5,594 nt of DNA from positions 1-5,594 of the forward strand of contig DPMS01000739.1 in NCBI GenBank assembly GCA_003541285.1. The letters are read 5' to 3'. The notes beneath the pieces were generated by a model. It saw only the letters and a list, made by a program, of their open reading frames with translations, had not been told where the DNA came from and did not search any database. Source of the DNA: Actinomycetota bacterium. GTDB lineage: Bacteria > Actinomycetota > Actinomycetes > Streptosporangiales > Streptosporangiaceae. Positions 1 to 5,517 of the stretch are shown one piece after another. How positions within the stretch are numbered: position 1 is the stretch's first letter; every line of letters starts with the position of its first letter. A program made the position numbers and the translations under genes.

Positions 1-2
1 CG

Positions 3-326
3 GGCTGGAAGAGCCTGTGGGAGGCGACCCACGGGGACATCGCATCACCGCTGTACGCGAAGGACTTCTGGATTCCCGCCGCGCTGGCCGCGTTCGTGCT
101 GATCGGCACTGCCGTCACGGTGCCTGCACGCACCGGCTTCGGGATGGGCGTGGTGACCGTAGCCGCGCTCGCCTCGGTCGGCTACACCCTGTACATACCG
201 GCCATTGGGAGGTCGCCCGGCTTCGCGCCCTACGGCACGAGCTACTGGCTGTCGCTGGCCGCCGCGGTGGTGATGACGGTCGGGGCCGCGGCCGCCGGCC
301 TGCGGTCCGGGGCCCGCCGCACCTGA
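3..326 (+). CDS. C-terminal part of a multi-pass membrane protein, function unknown (5' end outside window)
   Basis: The reading frame is open from the window edge to TGA at 324-326, giving 107 visible residues. Three hydrophobic stretches look like membrane helices: about residues 22-40 (starting FWIPAALAAF), 48-66 (GMGVVTVAAL onward) and 82-100 (YWLSLAAAVV onward). The last is followed by a short basic tail, RSGARRT, which suggests a cytoplasmic C-terminus. The visible start (GWKSLWEATHGD) is polar and probably a loop. Codon third positions are almost all G or C, as in a real actinobacterial gene. An internal ATG at 96 is not a convincing start, because the coding pattern and the first helix begin upstream of it. 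I do not recognise the family. The gene stops 16 nt before a broken regulator fragment on the opposite strand, so its downstream border appears to be a rearrangement point. Confidence 0.75.
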   Translation, partial: GWKSLWEATHGDIASPLYAKDFWIPAALAAFVLIGTAVTVPARTGFGMGVVTVAALASVGYTLYIPAIGRSPGFAPYGTSYWLSLAAAVVMTVGAAAAGLRSGARRT

Positions 327-341
327 CGCCAGCACCCGGCA

Positions 342-515
342 GTTGCGGACGGATCCCTCGGACAGGACGAGCGTGCGGGCGATGTCGGCGATGGTGTGCC
401 GGGGCGGGCAGCCAGCTAGGACGGCGCCTTCCCGGGCGGTCGTCAGGAGGTGCCGCCTACGAGGCTGGCGGCGGCCAGCGACCGCGACGCCTGGAGCGAC
501 AGTGGCCAGGACCAC
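342..515 (-). pseudogene. Remnant of a NarL/LuxR-family (DesR-like) response regulator
   Basis: Reading the minus strand from about 449 to 342 gives LTTARE followed by HTIADIARTLVLSEGSVRN. This matches the C-terminal helix-turn-helix of NarL/LuxR regulators, whose usual form is LTxREREVL...ADIAxxLxLSEGTVRNYLS. The match ends abruptly after VRN: the following codons read CRVLASGAAG, so the last recognition-helix residues and the C-terminal helix are missing. Upstream, the interdomain linker seems to be in another frame: SLAAASLVGGTS is followed at once by TGA, and LATVAPGVAV before it lies in the first frame. This implies at least two frameshifts. No receiver domain is visible further upstream. 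An open frame runs on to position 45, antisense to the membrane protein gene, but it has no family resemblance there. I read this as a truncated, frameshifted relic. The linker alignment rests on memory of the family, while the helix-turn-helix match is strong. Confidence 0.7.
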
Positions 516-550
516 CTCAAAGGCTGATCACGTTGCCCAGCGGGCAGCGG

Positions 551-843
551 GACATCTGCTCAGTCTTCTGCGGTACGAGGGAGGACGGGTACGACTGGCT
601 GGACTTGTGCCTGCCGCTGGAAGCCTTCAGCCCTCGATGCGCGGGTAGGCGGGTATCCGTTCGGCCCCGAGGGCGCAGGTGTCTCTGGCCTGGCGCCGGC
701 CGATCGATGACTGGCTGGCCATCATCGCCAGCCAGGTGCAGGAGTCCCGCGGGTTCCGCCTGGCCGGAATCGGGTTTGAGGTTTCCGGACGTCCGCGCAG
801 CGACCCTGCCCCCTGGCACCCGACAACCTGGCAGGCTGTCTGA
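551..843 (+). pseudogene. Decayed small gene with two frameshifts, family not recognised
   Basis: Three consecutive segments in different frames together read like one protein. The first (551 to about 645, codons starting at 551) contains DGYDWLDLCLPLEAF. The second (648-680, codons starting at 648) reads GGYPFGPEGAG. The third (682-843, codons starting at 682) begins SLAWRRPIDDWLAIIASQV, continues through GFRLAGIGFEVSG, and ends at TGA 841-843. Each segment has a high proportion of G or C in third position and ordinary soluble-protein composition, while the same frames lose this character outside their segments. The pattern suggests an ancestral protein of roughly 100 residues with a WLDLCLPL motif and a WRRP.DDWL motif. 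I believe similar small hypothetical proteins occur in actinomycetes, but I cannot name the family. No convincing start codon or ribosome binding site is visible, so the 5' limit is approximate. Sequencing errors could also produce the two shifts. Confidence 0.6.
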
Positions 844-864
844 GCCGCTGCTCCGGGAGCGGCT
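843..864. terminator. GC-rich hairpin at the convergent gene junction, possible terminator
   Basis: AGCCGCT at 843-849 and AGCGGCT at 858-864 are perfect inverted repeats of 7 bp around an 8-nt loop. The hairpin starts at the stop codon of the decayed plus-strand gene and ends just short of the response regulator stop codon (867-869), so it sits exactly between two convergent 3' ends. There is no T tract on either side, so it does not qualify as a canonical intrinsic terminator. Actinobacteria often use hairpins without a U tract, which makes a terminator role possible but unproven. Confidence 0.35.
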
Positions 865-873
865 GATCAGCCG
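860..873. repeat. 14-bp perfect palindrome overlapping the response regulator stop codon
   Basis: CGGCTGATCAGCCG at 860-873 equals its own reverse complement. It contains the stop codon of the minus-strand response regulator (867-869) and shares five bases (860-864) with the hairpin at 843-864, so the two structures could not form fully at the same time. With no loop it is a poor RNA hairpin but would be a good symmetric protein site. In GC-rich DNA a 14-bp perfect palindrome can still arise by chance. Confidence 0.5.
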
Positions 874-1535
874 GCTGCCGGCATGATCCGGTAGCCGACG
901 CCGGGGGAGGTCGCGATGACCGGCGGATCGCCGAGCTTGCGGCGGAGCCTGCCGATGGTGACCGTGACGGCGTTGGTGAACGGGTCGGCCTGCTCGTCCC
1001 AGACCCGCTCCAGCAGATCTTCCGCGCGCAGGAAGGCGGGCGTGGCCAGCAGCAGCGCCTCCAGCACGCCGAACTCCTTGACCGAGAGATCTAGCTGGCG
1101 CCCGTCACGGCCGACGGTGTGCCGGATCTGGTCCAGCTCGATCCCGGCCGCGCGCAGGATCCGACCCCTGGCCGCTGGCCGCCGGCGGGCCAGCGCGCGG
1201 ATGCGCAGCACCAGCTCAGGGAAGTGGAATGGCTTGCCGAGATAGTCGTCGGCTCCCAGGCCCAGGCCTGAGACCCGGTCACCCGGCGCGCCCGCCGCGG
1301 TCAGCATGAGCACCATGGACCGGTCTTCCCGGTCAGTGATCATCTGGCACAAGGCGTCGCCGTGGATGCCAGGCAGGTCTCGGTCGAGGACCACGACGTC
1401 GTAGCCGTTCAGGTCCAGCTTCGCCGCTGCTTCCAGCCCGTCGTGCGCGACGTCAACGGCCATGCCCTGGTCCCGCAGGCCCTCCACCAGCACCTCGGCG
1501 AGCGACCGCGAGTCCTCGACAACCAGGATCCTCAC
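867..1535 (-). CDS. OmpR/PhoB-family response regulator (CutR-like)
   Basis: This 222-residue protein has the usual length and architecture of an OmpR/PhoB transcription regulator. The receiver domain covers about residues 1-115: the acidic pair is E7-D8, the phosphoacceptor is D51 within VVLDRDLPG, the switch threonine is T79 and the conserved lysine is K101 in KPF. The winged-helix DNA-binding domain covers about 125-220, with LSVKEFGVLEALL, a recognition-helix region around NAVTVTIGRLRRKLG and the terminal hairpin GVGYRI. The DRDLPGxHGD signature recalls actinobacterial CutR-type regulators, but that is a resemblance from memory and does not establish orthology. Translation starts at GTG (1535-1533), which overlaps the kinase TGA as GTGA. 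A GGAG lies 7 nt upstream inside the kinase gene, so the pair is probably translationally coupled. It is expected to be phosphorylated by the adjacent kinase and to bind DNA. Likely targets are the divergent ABC operon and its own promoter. Confidence 0.95.
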   Translation of the reverse strand: MRILVVEDSRSLAEVLVEGLRDQGMAVDVAHDGLEAAAKLDLNGYDVVVLDRDLPGIHGDALCQMITDREDRSMVLMLTAAGAPGDRVSGLGLGADDYLGKPFHFPELVLRIRALARRRPAARGRILRAAGIELDQIRHTVGRDGRQLDLSVKEFGVLEALLLATPAFLRAEDLLERVWDEQADPFTNAVTVTIGRLRRKLGDPPVIATSPGVGYRIMPAAG

Positions 1536-2758
1536 GCTCGCGCTCCGGCCGGAACACCCGCCGCGGCGGGCAGCTGGACGCTGACCCGCAGGCCGCCTTC
1601 TGGCCGCGCCTGCAGGTCCAGTGAGCCGCCATGCGCTTCGGCGATCGCGGCGACGATCGACAGCCCGAGGCCCGATCCCTGGTCCGAGCCGGTCCGGTCC
1701 GCCCCGATCCGCCGGAACGGCTGGGACAGCTCGCGCACCTGGTCCTGCTCGAGCACCGGTCCGCCGTTCTCTACCACCACGCTGGCCCGCCTGTCCACGG
1801 TTCGGGAGGTGATACGGATCCAGCCGCCTTCGGTGTTATGGCAGACCGCGTTCTCGACAACGTTCTCAACCATCCGGGCTAGCAGCGCCGCGCTTCCGGT
1901 CACCCACGCACCACCCGGCTCGCTGGTCTCCTGGACGGTCAGCTTCCGCGCGCTGATCGCGGCTGCCAGGCTGGTCAGCGCATTGGCGGTGATGTAGTCG
2001 AGCGGCACGAGCGCCTGACCGGGCAGGCTGCGGTGCTGCGCGCGGGCCAGGACCAGGAAGGCGTCGAGCAGCCGGTCGATCTTGTCTAGCTGCCTGCGCA
2101 ACCGCGCAGCCAGCACCACCGTCTGCGGTGGAGCCGGCTCGGGCTTGGCCAGCGCCACATCCAGCGCGGCCCGCATCGTGGTCAGCGGGGTGCGCAGCTC
2201 GTGCGAGGCGTTGGCGACGAACCGTCGCTGTACCTTGAACGCGACCTCCAGCCGTTCCAGCAGGCCGTCGATGGTGTCGCCAAGCTCCTTCAGCTCGTCT
2301 TTCGGGCCCTGCATGGCGAGCCGCTCGTTCAGGTTGTCCTCGGAGATGCGCTGCGCCGCCGCGGTCATCTCGCGCACGGGCCGGAGCGCGCGCCCGGCGA
2401 CCAGCCAGCCAAGCGCCACCGCCACCACGGTCATGACGGCCAGCGCGATCAGCGAGGCGATCAGCAGGTCGCGTGACAGCCGCCCCTGGCCCGGCTGACC
2501 GGTGAGCTGCGACTGCAGATTCCGGACCTGAGCCTGCAGCTGGTGGATACGGGCCTGGGCCCGGTCGAGCGCAGTCCCGGGCGCGGCGGTGGCTGGATGC
2601 GGCACCGCCTCCGATACGGAGGATGAGCGCACGACGGCCACGCCGCTGGCGATGGCCAGCAGCAATGCGCCGGACACCACGAACATGATCCCGTACAGCG
2701 CCGTCAGACGTACCCGGACGGTACGGCCAGGCAGCCGGAACCAGCCCCGCAGCCTCAT
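1532..2758 (-). CDS. Membrane-bound sensor histidine kinase with HAMP domain
   Basis: With the start at ATG 2758 the protein has 408 residues. Membrane helices lie at about 20-43 and 98-121. They enclose a short extracellular segment (about 44-97) in which residues 64-86 (LDRAQARIHQLQAQVRNLQSQL region) look like a coiled coil. A HAMP domain follows at about 122-175. The dimerisation/phosphoacceptor domain has the H-box SHELRTPL with phosphorylated H186. The ATPase domain shows the N-box around ENVVENAVCHN (298-308), a G1-like VENGGPV (329-335), PFRRIGADR and the G2 box GSGLGLSIV (361-369). This is a class I HisKA kinase. A TTG at 2779 in the same frame would add seven residues, but ATG 2758 has a purine-rich AAAGGGGG just upstream and is preferred. 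The gene precedes its response regulator and overlaps it by 4 nt. The signal is unknown. The small sensor segment suggests detection of envelope or membrane stress, or of an associated membrane protein. Confidence 0.95.
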   Translation of the reverse strand: MRLRGWFRLPGRTVRVRLTALYGIMFVVSGALLLAIASGVAVVRSSSVSEAVPHPATAAPGTALDRAQARIHQLQAQVRNLQSQLTGQPGQGRLSRDLLIASLIALAVMTVVAVALGWLVAGRALRPVREMTAAAQRISEDNLNERLAMQGPKDELKELGDTIDGLLERLEVAFKVQRRFVANASHELRTPLTTMRAALDVALAKPEPAPPQTVVLAARLRRQLDKIDRLLDAFLVLARAQHRSLPGQALVPLDYITANALTSLAAAISARKLTVQETSEPGGAWVTGSAALLARMVENVVENAVCHNTEGGWIRITSRTVDRRASVVVENGGPVLEQDQVRELSQPFRRIGADRTGSDQGSGLGLSIVAAIAEAHGGSLDLQARPEGGLRVSVQLPAAAGVPAGARA

Positions 2759-2761
2759 CCG

Positions 2762-2769
2762 CCCCCTTT
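2762..2769 (-). promoter_or_regulatory. Ribosome binding site of the histidine kinase
   Basis: On the minus strand AAAGGGGG ends 3 nt before ATG 2758. This purine run supports that ATG as the start over the in-frame TTG at 2779, for which the run would lie inside the coding sequence. The match to the consensus is partial. Confidence 0.5.
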
Positions 2770-2833
2770 CGCCCGGCAATGACCTTGTTCACGAGATTCG
2801 GTCCTGCCATCCGCTTCAGCATGCCCTGACGCA

Positions 2834-2850
2834 CCTAACAACGGCATAAC
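2834..2850. promoter_or_regulatory. Candidate response regulator binding site (11-bp direct repeat)
   Basis: CCTAACAACGGCATAAC contains CCTAAC (2834-2839) and CATAAC (2845-2850), two near-identical 6-mers separated by 5 bp. OmpR/PhoB-family regulators typically bind as head-to-tail dimers to two 6-7 bp direct repeats with this 11-bp period. It lies 83 bp upstream of the ATPase start and 76 bp upstream of the kinase start, so it could serve both. The assignment to the neighbouring regulator is inferred. Confidence 0.4.
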
Positions 2851-2876
2851 GGCTCGCGTGCGGCCCATGTTATGCC
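2843..2876. repeat. 8-bp inverted repeat with 18-bp spacer in the divergent promoter region
   Basis: GGCATAAC at 2843-2850 is the exact reverse complement of GTTATGCC at 2869-2876. The left arm is shared with the second half of the 11-bp direct repeat, so the TAAC-type element occurs three times within 41 bp, two in one orientation and one in the other. This could be a cluster of operator half-sites. A transcript hairpin is less likely because of the long, GC-rich spacer. Confidence 0.5.
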
Positions 2877-2920
2877 CGCTCCCGTAGAACCAGGTCACAG
2901 CAAGTTTCCAACCCGACCGA

Positions 2921-2926
2921 GAAGGA
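2921..2926 (+). promoter_or_regulatory. Ribosome binding site of the ABC ATPase
   Basis: GAAGGA ends 6 nt before ATG 2933. An in-frame GTG directly before it (2930) would leave only 3 nt of spacing, so ATG 2933 is the better start. Confidence 0.6.
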
Positions 2927-2932
2927 TCAGTG

Positions 2933-3880
2933 ATGCACGCCACGATCGAAGTGACCGGGCTGCGCAAGCGGTTCGGGCCGACGCTGGCGCTGGACGGCAT
3001 GTCGTTCACCGTCCAGCCTGGCCAGGTGACCGGCTTCGTCGGCCCAAACGGCGCAGGCAAGTCCACCACCATGCGGGTCATACTCGGCCTGGACGCGCCC
3101 GACGAGGGCCGGGCCCTGGTGAACGGGCAGGCGTACGCGAGGTTGCGGCACCCGATGCGGATGATCGGCTCGCTCCTGGACGCCGGCGCGCTGCAGCCCA
3201 GCCGCAGCGCCCGTAACCACTTGCTCTGGCTGGCCCGCTCGCAGGGCCTGAAAACAGAGCGGGTCGATGATGTCATCACGCAGGCCGGGCTGGACGGCGT
3301 CGCACGCCGCCGGGCCGGCGGCTACTCGCTCGGCATGCGCCAGCGGCTGGGGATCGCCGCGGCGATGCTGGGCGACCCGGCAGCGATCATGCTGGACGAG
3401 CCGTTCAACGGCATGGACCCAGAAGGCATCGTGTGGATGCGTGGCTTCCTGCGCGGACTGGCCACCGAGGGCCGCGCCGTGCTGGTGTCCAGCCACCTGA
3501 TGAGCGAACTCCAGGACACCGCCGACCACCTCGTGGTCGTGGGCCGCGGCAGGGTCATCGCGGACACGACCGTGGCGAGCCTGCTCGCGGCCACGTCCGG
3601 GGACCGGGTGACGTTGCGCACGTCCGCGCGTCCGCAGGCGACGACGGTGCTGGAGAACGCGGGGGCCACCGTCGCCGCAAGCGACGGGGACGTGCTCACG
3701 ATCTCGGGGCTGCCCGCGGAGCGGGTCGTCGCGCTGCTCAGCGCGAATGCCGTGCCGTTCTCCGAGGTGTCCGCGCACCGGGCCACGCTGGAGCAGGCTT
3801 ACATGGAGCTGACCAGGGACGCGGTCGAGTTCCGCCCTGCGGGCTTCGATGCCGCGCCAGCCGAGGAGGTCGGGCGATGA
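2933..3880 (+). CDS. ABC transporter ATP-binding protein (BcrA/DrrA-type export ATPase)
   Basis: This 315-residue cytoplasmic ATPase would power the permease encoded just downstream. Motifs in order: Walker A GPNGAGKST (37-45, lysine 43), signature YSLGMRQRLG (131-140, an LSGGQ variant usual for this class), Walker B IMLDEP with D155 and catalytic E156, D-loop GMDP, and switch histidine H188 in SSHL. The usual Q-loop glutamine is not obvious; the corresponding stretch reads LLDAGAL (81-87), which I believe is common in this actinobacterial subfamily. After about residue 215 comes a C-terminal extension of some 100 residues with mixed alpha/beta character, as in many drug- and peptide-export ATPases. 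The stop overlaps the permease start (ATGA), indicating coupled translation. Closest relatives by layout are transporters for antibiotics, peptides or lipids. The substrate cannot be read from this sequence. Confidence 0.95.
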   Translation: MHATIEVTGLRKRFGPTLALDGMSFTVQPGQVTGFVGPNGAGKSTTMRVILGLDAPDEGRALVNGQAYARLRHPMRMIGSLLDAGALQPSRSARNHLLWLARSQGLKTERVDDVITQAGLDGVARRRAGGYSLGMRQRLGIAAAMLGDPAAIMLDEPFNGMDPEGIVWMRGFLRGLATEGRAVLVSSHLMSELQDTADHLVVVGRGRVIADTTVASLLAATSGDRVTLRTSARPQATTVLENAGATVAASDGDVLTISGLPAERVVALLSANAVPFSEVSAHRATLEQAYMELTRDAVEFRPAGFDAAPAEEVGR

Positions 3881-5517
3881 CCGCGCAGACGACCGCGCAG
3901 CCCCGGCCGACTACCGGGCCGGGCGGAGCCTCGGGTGGCACCGGCTTCGGCGGGCTCGTCCGTGCCGAGTGGGTCAAGTTCCGCAGCGTGCGCGGCTGGA
4001 TGATCGGCATGATCCTTGCCGCTGTGCTGATGGTCTTCATCGGCGTGTTCGCGGCCGCGAACGCCGACATCGGGTGCCAGATCAACGGCGGCCCGCCCAA
4101 GTCCGGAAAGGCCTGCCTTCCTCCGATCCCGCACGGGCCAGGCGGCGAGGTTGTCAGCGACGGCTTCTACTTCGTGCACCAGCCGCTGACCGGGAACGGC
4201 AGCATCACAGCGCGCGTCACCGCGCTGACCGGCGAGCACGCGAACCTGACGGGGGGGCCCGTGCAGGTCGGCAGCGGCTACATGGTGCCCGGCCTGGCGT
4301 CGTGGGCCAAGGCAGGGATCATCGTCAAGCAGGGTACGCATCAGGGCTCCGCCTACGCGGCGATGATGGTGACCGGCAGCAATGGCGTTCGGATGCAGTA
4401 CAACTACACCGGGGACAGCGCAGGCATGCCGGGCAATGCGTCGGCGGCGCATCCTCGCTGGCTGCGGCTGACCCGCTCCGGTGACACGATTACCGGCTAC
4501 GACTCCGCGGACGGCACGCACTGGACGCAGGTGAGCACGGTCCAGTTGGCCGGCCTGCCCGCCACGGTTCAGGTCGGCATGTTCGCGACCTCGCCCAACT
4601 ACACACTGACCCAGAACTCGTTCGGCGGGAGAAGTAACCGCGGCGGACCCGCCCAGGCCACCGGCGTCTTCGATCACGTCAGCCTGTCCGGAGCGGCACC
4701 AGGCGGCACGTGGACCGGAACGGCAGTCGGCGGCGGCGGGCCGGTCGGGCAGACCCGCGCCCAGGCTCAGGGCCAGCCGGGATTCGGTAATTCCCACGGC
4801 ACGTTCACCTTGACCGGCTCCGGTGACATCGCGCCCGTGACGCCCGGGCCCGGCAGCGGTTATCCGACCGTCACGATCGAGCAGAGCCTGGCGGGCGCGT
4901 TCCTGGGGCTGATTGCGATCGTGGTCGTGGCGGCGATGTTCTTCACGGCCGAGTACCGTCGCGGGCTGATCCGGACCACGCTGGCCGCTAGTCCGCGCCG
5001 GGGCGCGGTACTGGCCGCCAAGGCCCTCGTGATCGGCGGGGTGGCGTTCGCGACCGGGCTGATCGCCTCTGCGATCTCGATCGCGGTCGGCGTCCCGAAA
5101 GAGGAGAACCAGGGCCTGGTGCTGCTGCCCGTGCCGGCGCTGACCGAGGCACGGGTCATCGTCGGCACCGCGGCGGTGCTGGCCGTGGCCGCCGTCTTCG
5201 CTCTCGCCCTTGGCGCGGTGCTGCGCCGCAGCGCGGCGGCCATCACGGCCGCGGTCGTGACCGTCGTCCTGCCGTTCCTGCTGGCTGGCCTCAACATCGT
5301 CCCGTCCGGCGTGGGCGCGTGGCTGCTCCGGCTGACCCCGACCGCCGGGCTGGCGATCCAGCAGAGCATCCCGCGGTATCCGCAGGTCACCAGCGTCGTG
5401 GATACAGTCCGAGGCTATTGGCCGCTGTCTCCCTACGCCGGGTTCGGCGTGCTGTGCCTGTGGGCGGCCGCCGCGCTCGGCCTCGCATTCGTCCTGCTCA
5501 GGCAGCGGGACGCATGA
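3877..5517 (+). CDS. ABC-2 type permease with an extracellular DUF1349/concanavalin-A-like domain
   Basis: The start is ATG 3877, with GAGGAGG at 3863-3869 and a 4-nt overlap with the ATPase gene; the frame stays open far upstream but only as a shadow of the ATPase. The product has 546 residues. A cytoplasmic N-terminus with LVRAEWVKFRSVRGW (27-41), typical of ABC-2 permeases, leads into helix 1 (about 41-60). About 275 extracellular residues follow. Residues 90-272 read like a beta-sandwich of the DUF1349/LamG type, including FYFVHQPLTGNGSITARV, SWAKAGIIVKQG, WLRLTRSGDTITGYDSADG, HWTQV and a closing GVFDHVSL. A Gly/Gln-rich stretch with TGSGDIAP follows (276-330). Helices lie at about 338-357, 382-404, 427-449, 453-475 and 519-540, with EYRRGLIRTTLAASPRRG after the second helix, again typical of ABC-2 permeases. 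C67 and C80 could form a disulfide outside the cell. It should form the membrane channel with the ATPase. Confidence 0.9.
   Translation: MTAQTTAQPRPTTGPGGASGGTGFGGLVRAEWVKFRSVRGWMIGMILAAVLMVFIGVFAAANADIGCQINGGPPKSGKACLPPIPHGPGGEVVSDGFYFVHQPLTGNGSITARVTALTGEHANLTGGPVQVGSGYMVPGLASWAKAGIIVKQGTHQGSAYAAMMVTGSNGVRMQYNYTGDSAGMPGNASAAHPRWLRLTRSGDTITGYDSADGTHWTQVSTVQLAGLPATVQVGMFATSPNYTLTQNSFGGRSNRGGPAQATGVFDHVSLSGAAPGGTWTGTAVGGGGPVGQTRAQAQGQPGFGNSHGTFTLTGSGDIAPVTPGPGSGYPTVTIEQSLAGAFLGLIAIVVVAAMFFTAEYRRGLIRTTLAASPRRGAVLAAKALVIGGVAFATGLIASAISIAVGVPKEENQGLVLLPVPALTEARVIVGTAAVLAVAAVFALALGAVLRRSAAAITAAVVTVVLPFLLAGLNIVPSGVGAWLLRLTPTAGLAIQQSIPRYPQVTSVVDTVRGYWPLSPYAGFGVLCLWAAAALGLAFVLLRQRDA

Larger units (their letters stand above)
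2759..2932. promoter_or_regulatory. Divergent intergenic region between the two-component system and the ABC operon
   Basis: These 174 nt separate the start of the kinase gene (minus) from the start of the ABC ATPase gene (plus), so both promoters should lie here. The central part (about 2826-2905) is less GC-rich than the flanking genes, as expected of promoter DNA. It holds a direct repeat of TAAC spaced 11 bp (2836 and 2847) and an inverted repeat (2843-2850 with 2869-2876). I could not pick a convincing -35/-10 pair in either direction; TAGAAC at 2885-2890 is a weak -10 candidate for the ABC operon. No riboswitch or small gene is apparent. Confidence 0.65.

Noticed and set aside
17..886. 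Long plus-strand open frame spanning the gap region
   Set aside because: It crosses the intact membrane protein gene in another frame, and its composition is Arg/Gly/Pro-rich as in GC-rich non-coding frames. Only the part at about 551-645 shows real coding character, and that part belongs to the decayed gene.
2840..2853. AACGGC direct repeat with 8-bp period (2840-2845 and 2848-2853)
   Set aside because: The spacing does not fit a known regulator geometry, and the copies overlap the better-supported 11-bp TAAC repeat.
2755..3279. Minus-strand open frame crossing the divergent promoter region
   Set aside because: It runs antisense to the ATPase Walker A region, lacks a ribosome binding site and would overlap the start of the kinase gene. 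Its composition is typical of a shadow frame.
3433..3876. Upstream extension of the permease frame into the ATPase gene
   Set aside because: The extension is Arg/Gly-rich and lies wholly within the well-defined ATPase gene. ATG 3877 has GAGGAGG upstream and the same overlap type as the next junction.
4251..4257. Run of seven G within the permease gene as a possible phase-variation tract or sequencing slip
   Set aside because: The frame and the beta-sandwich pattern continue correctly across it, and seven G is not exceptional at this GC content.
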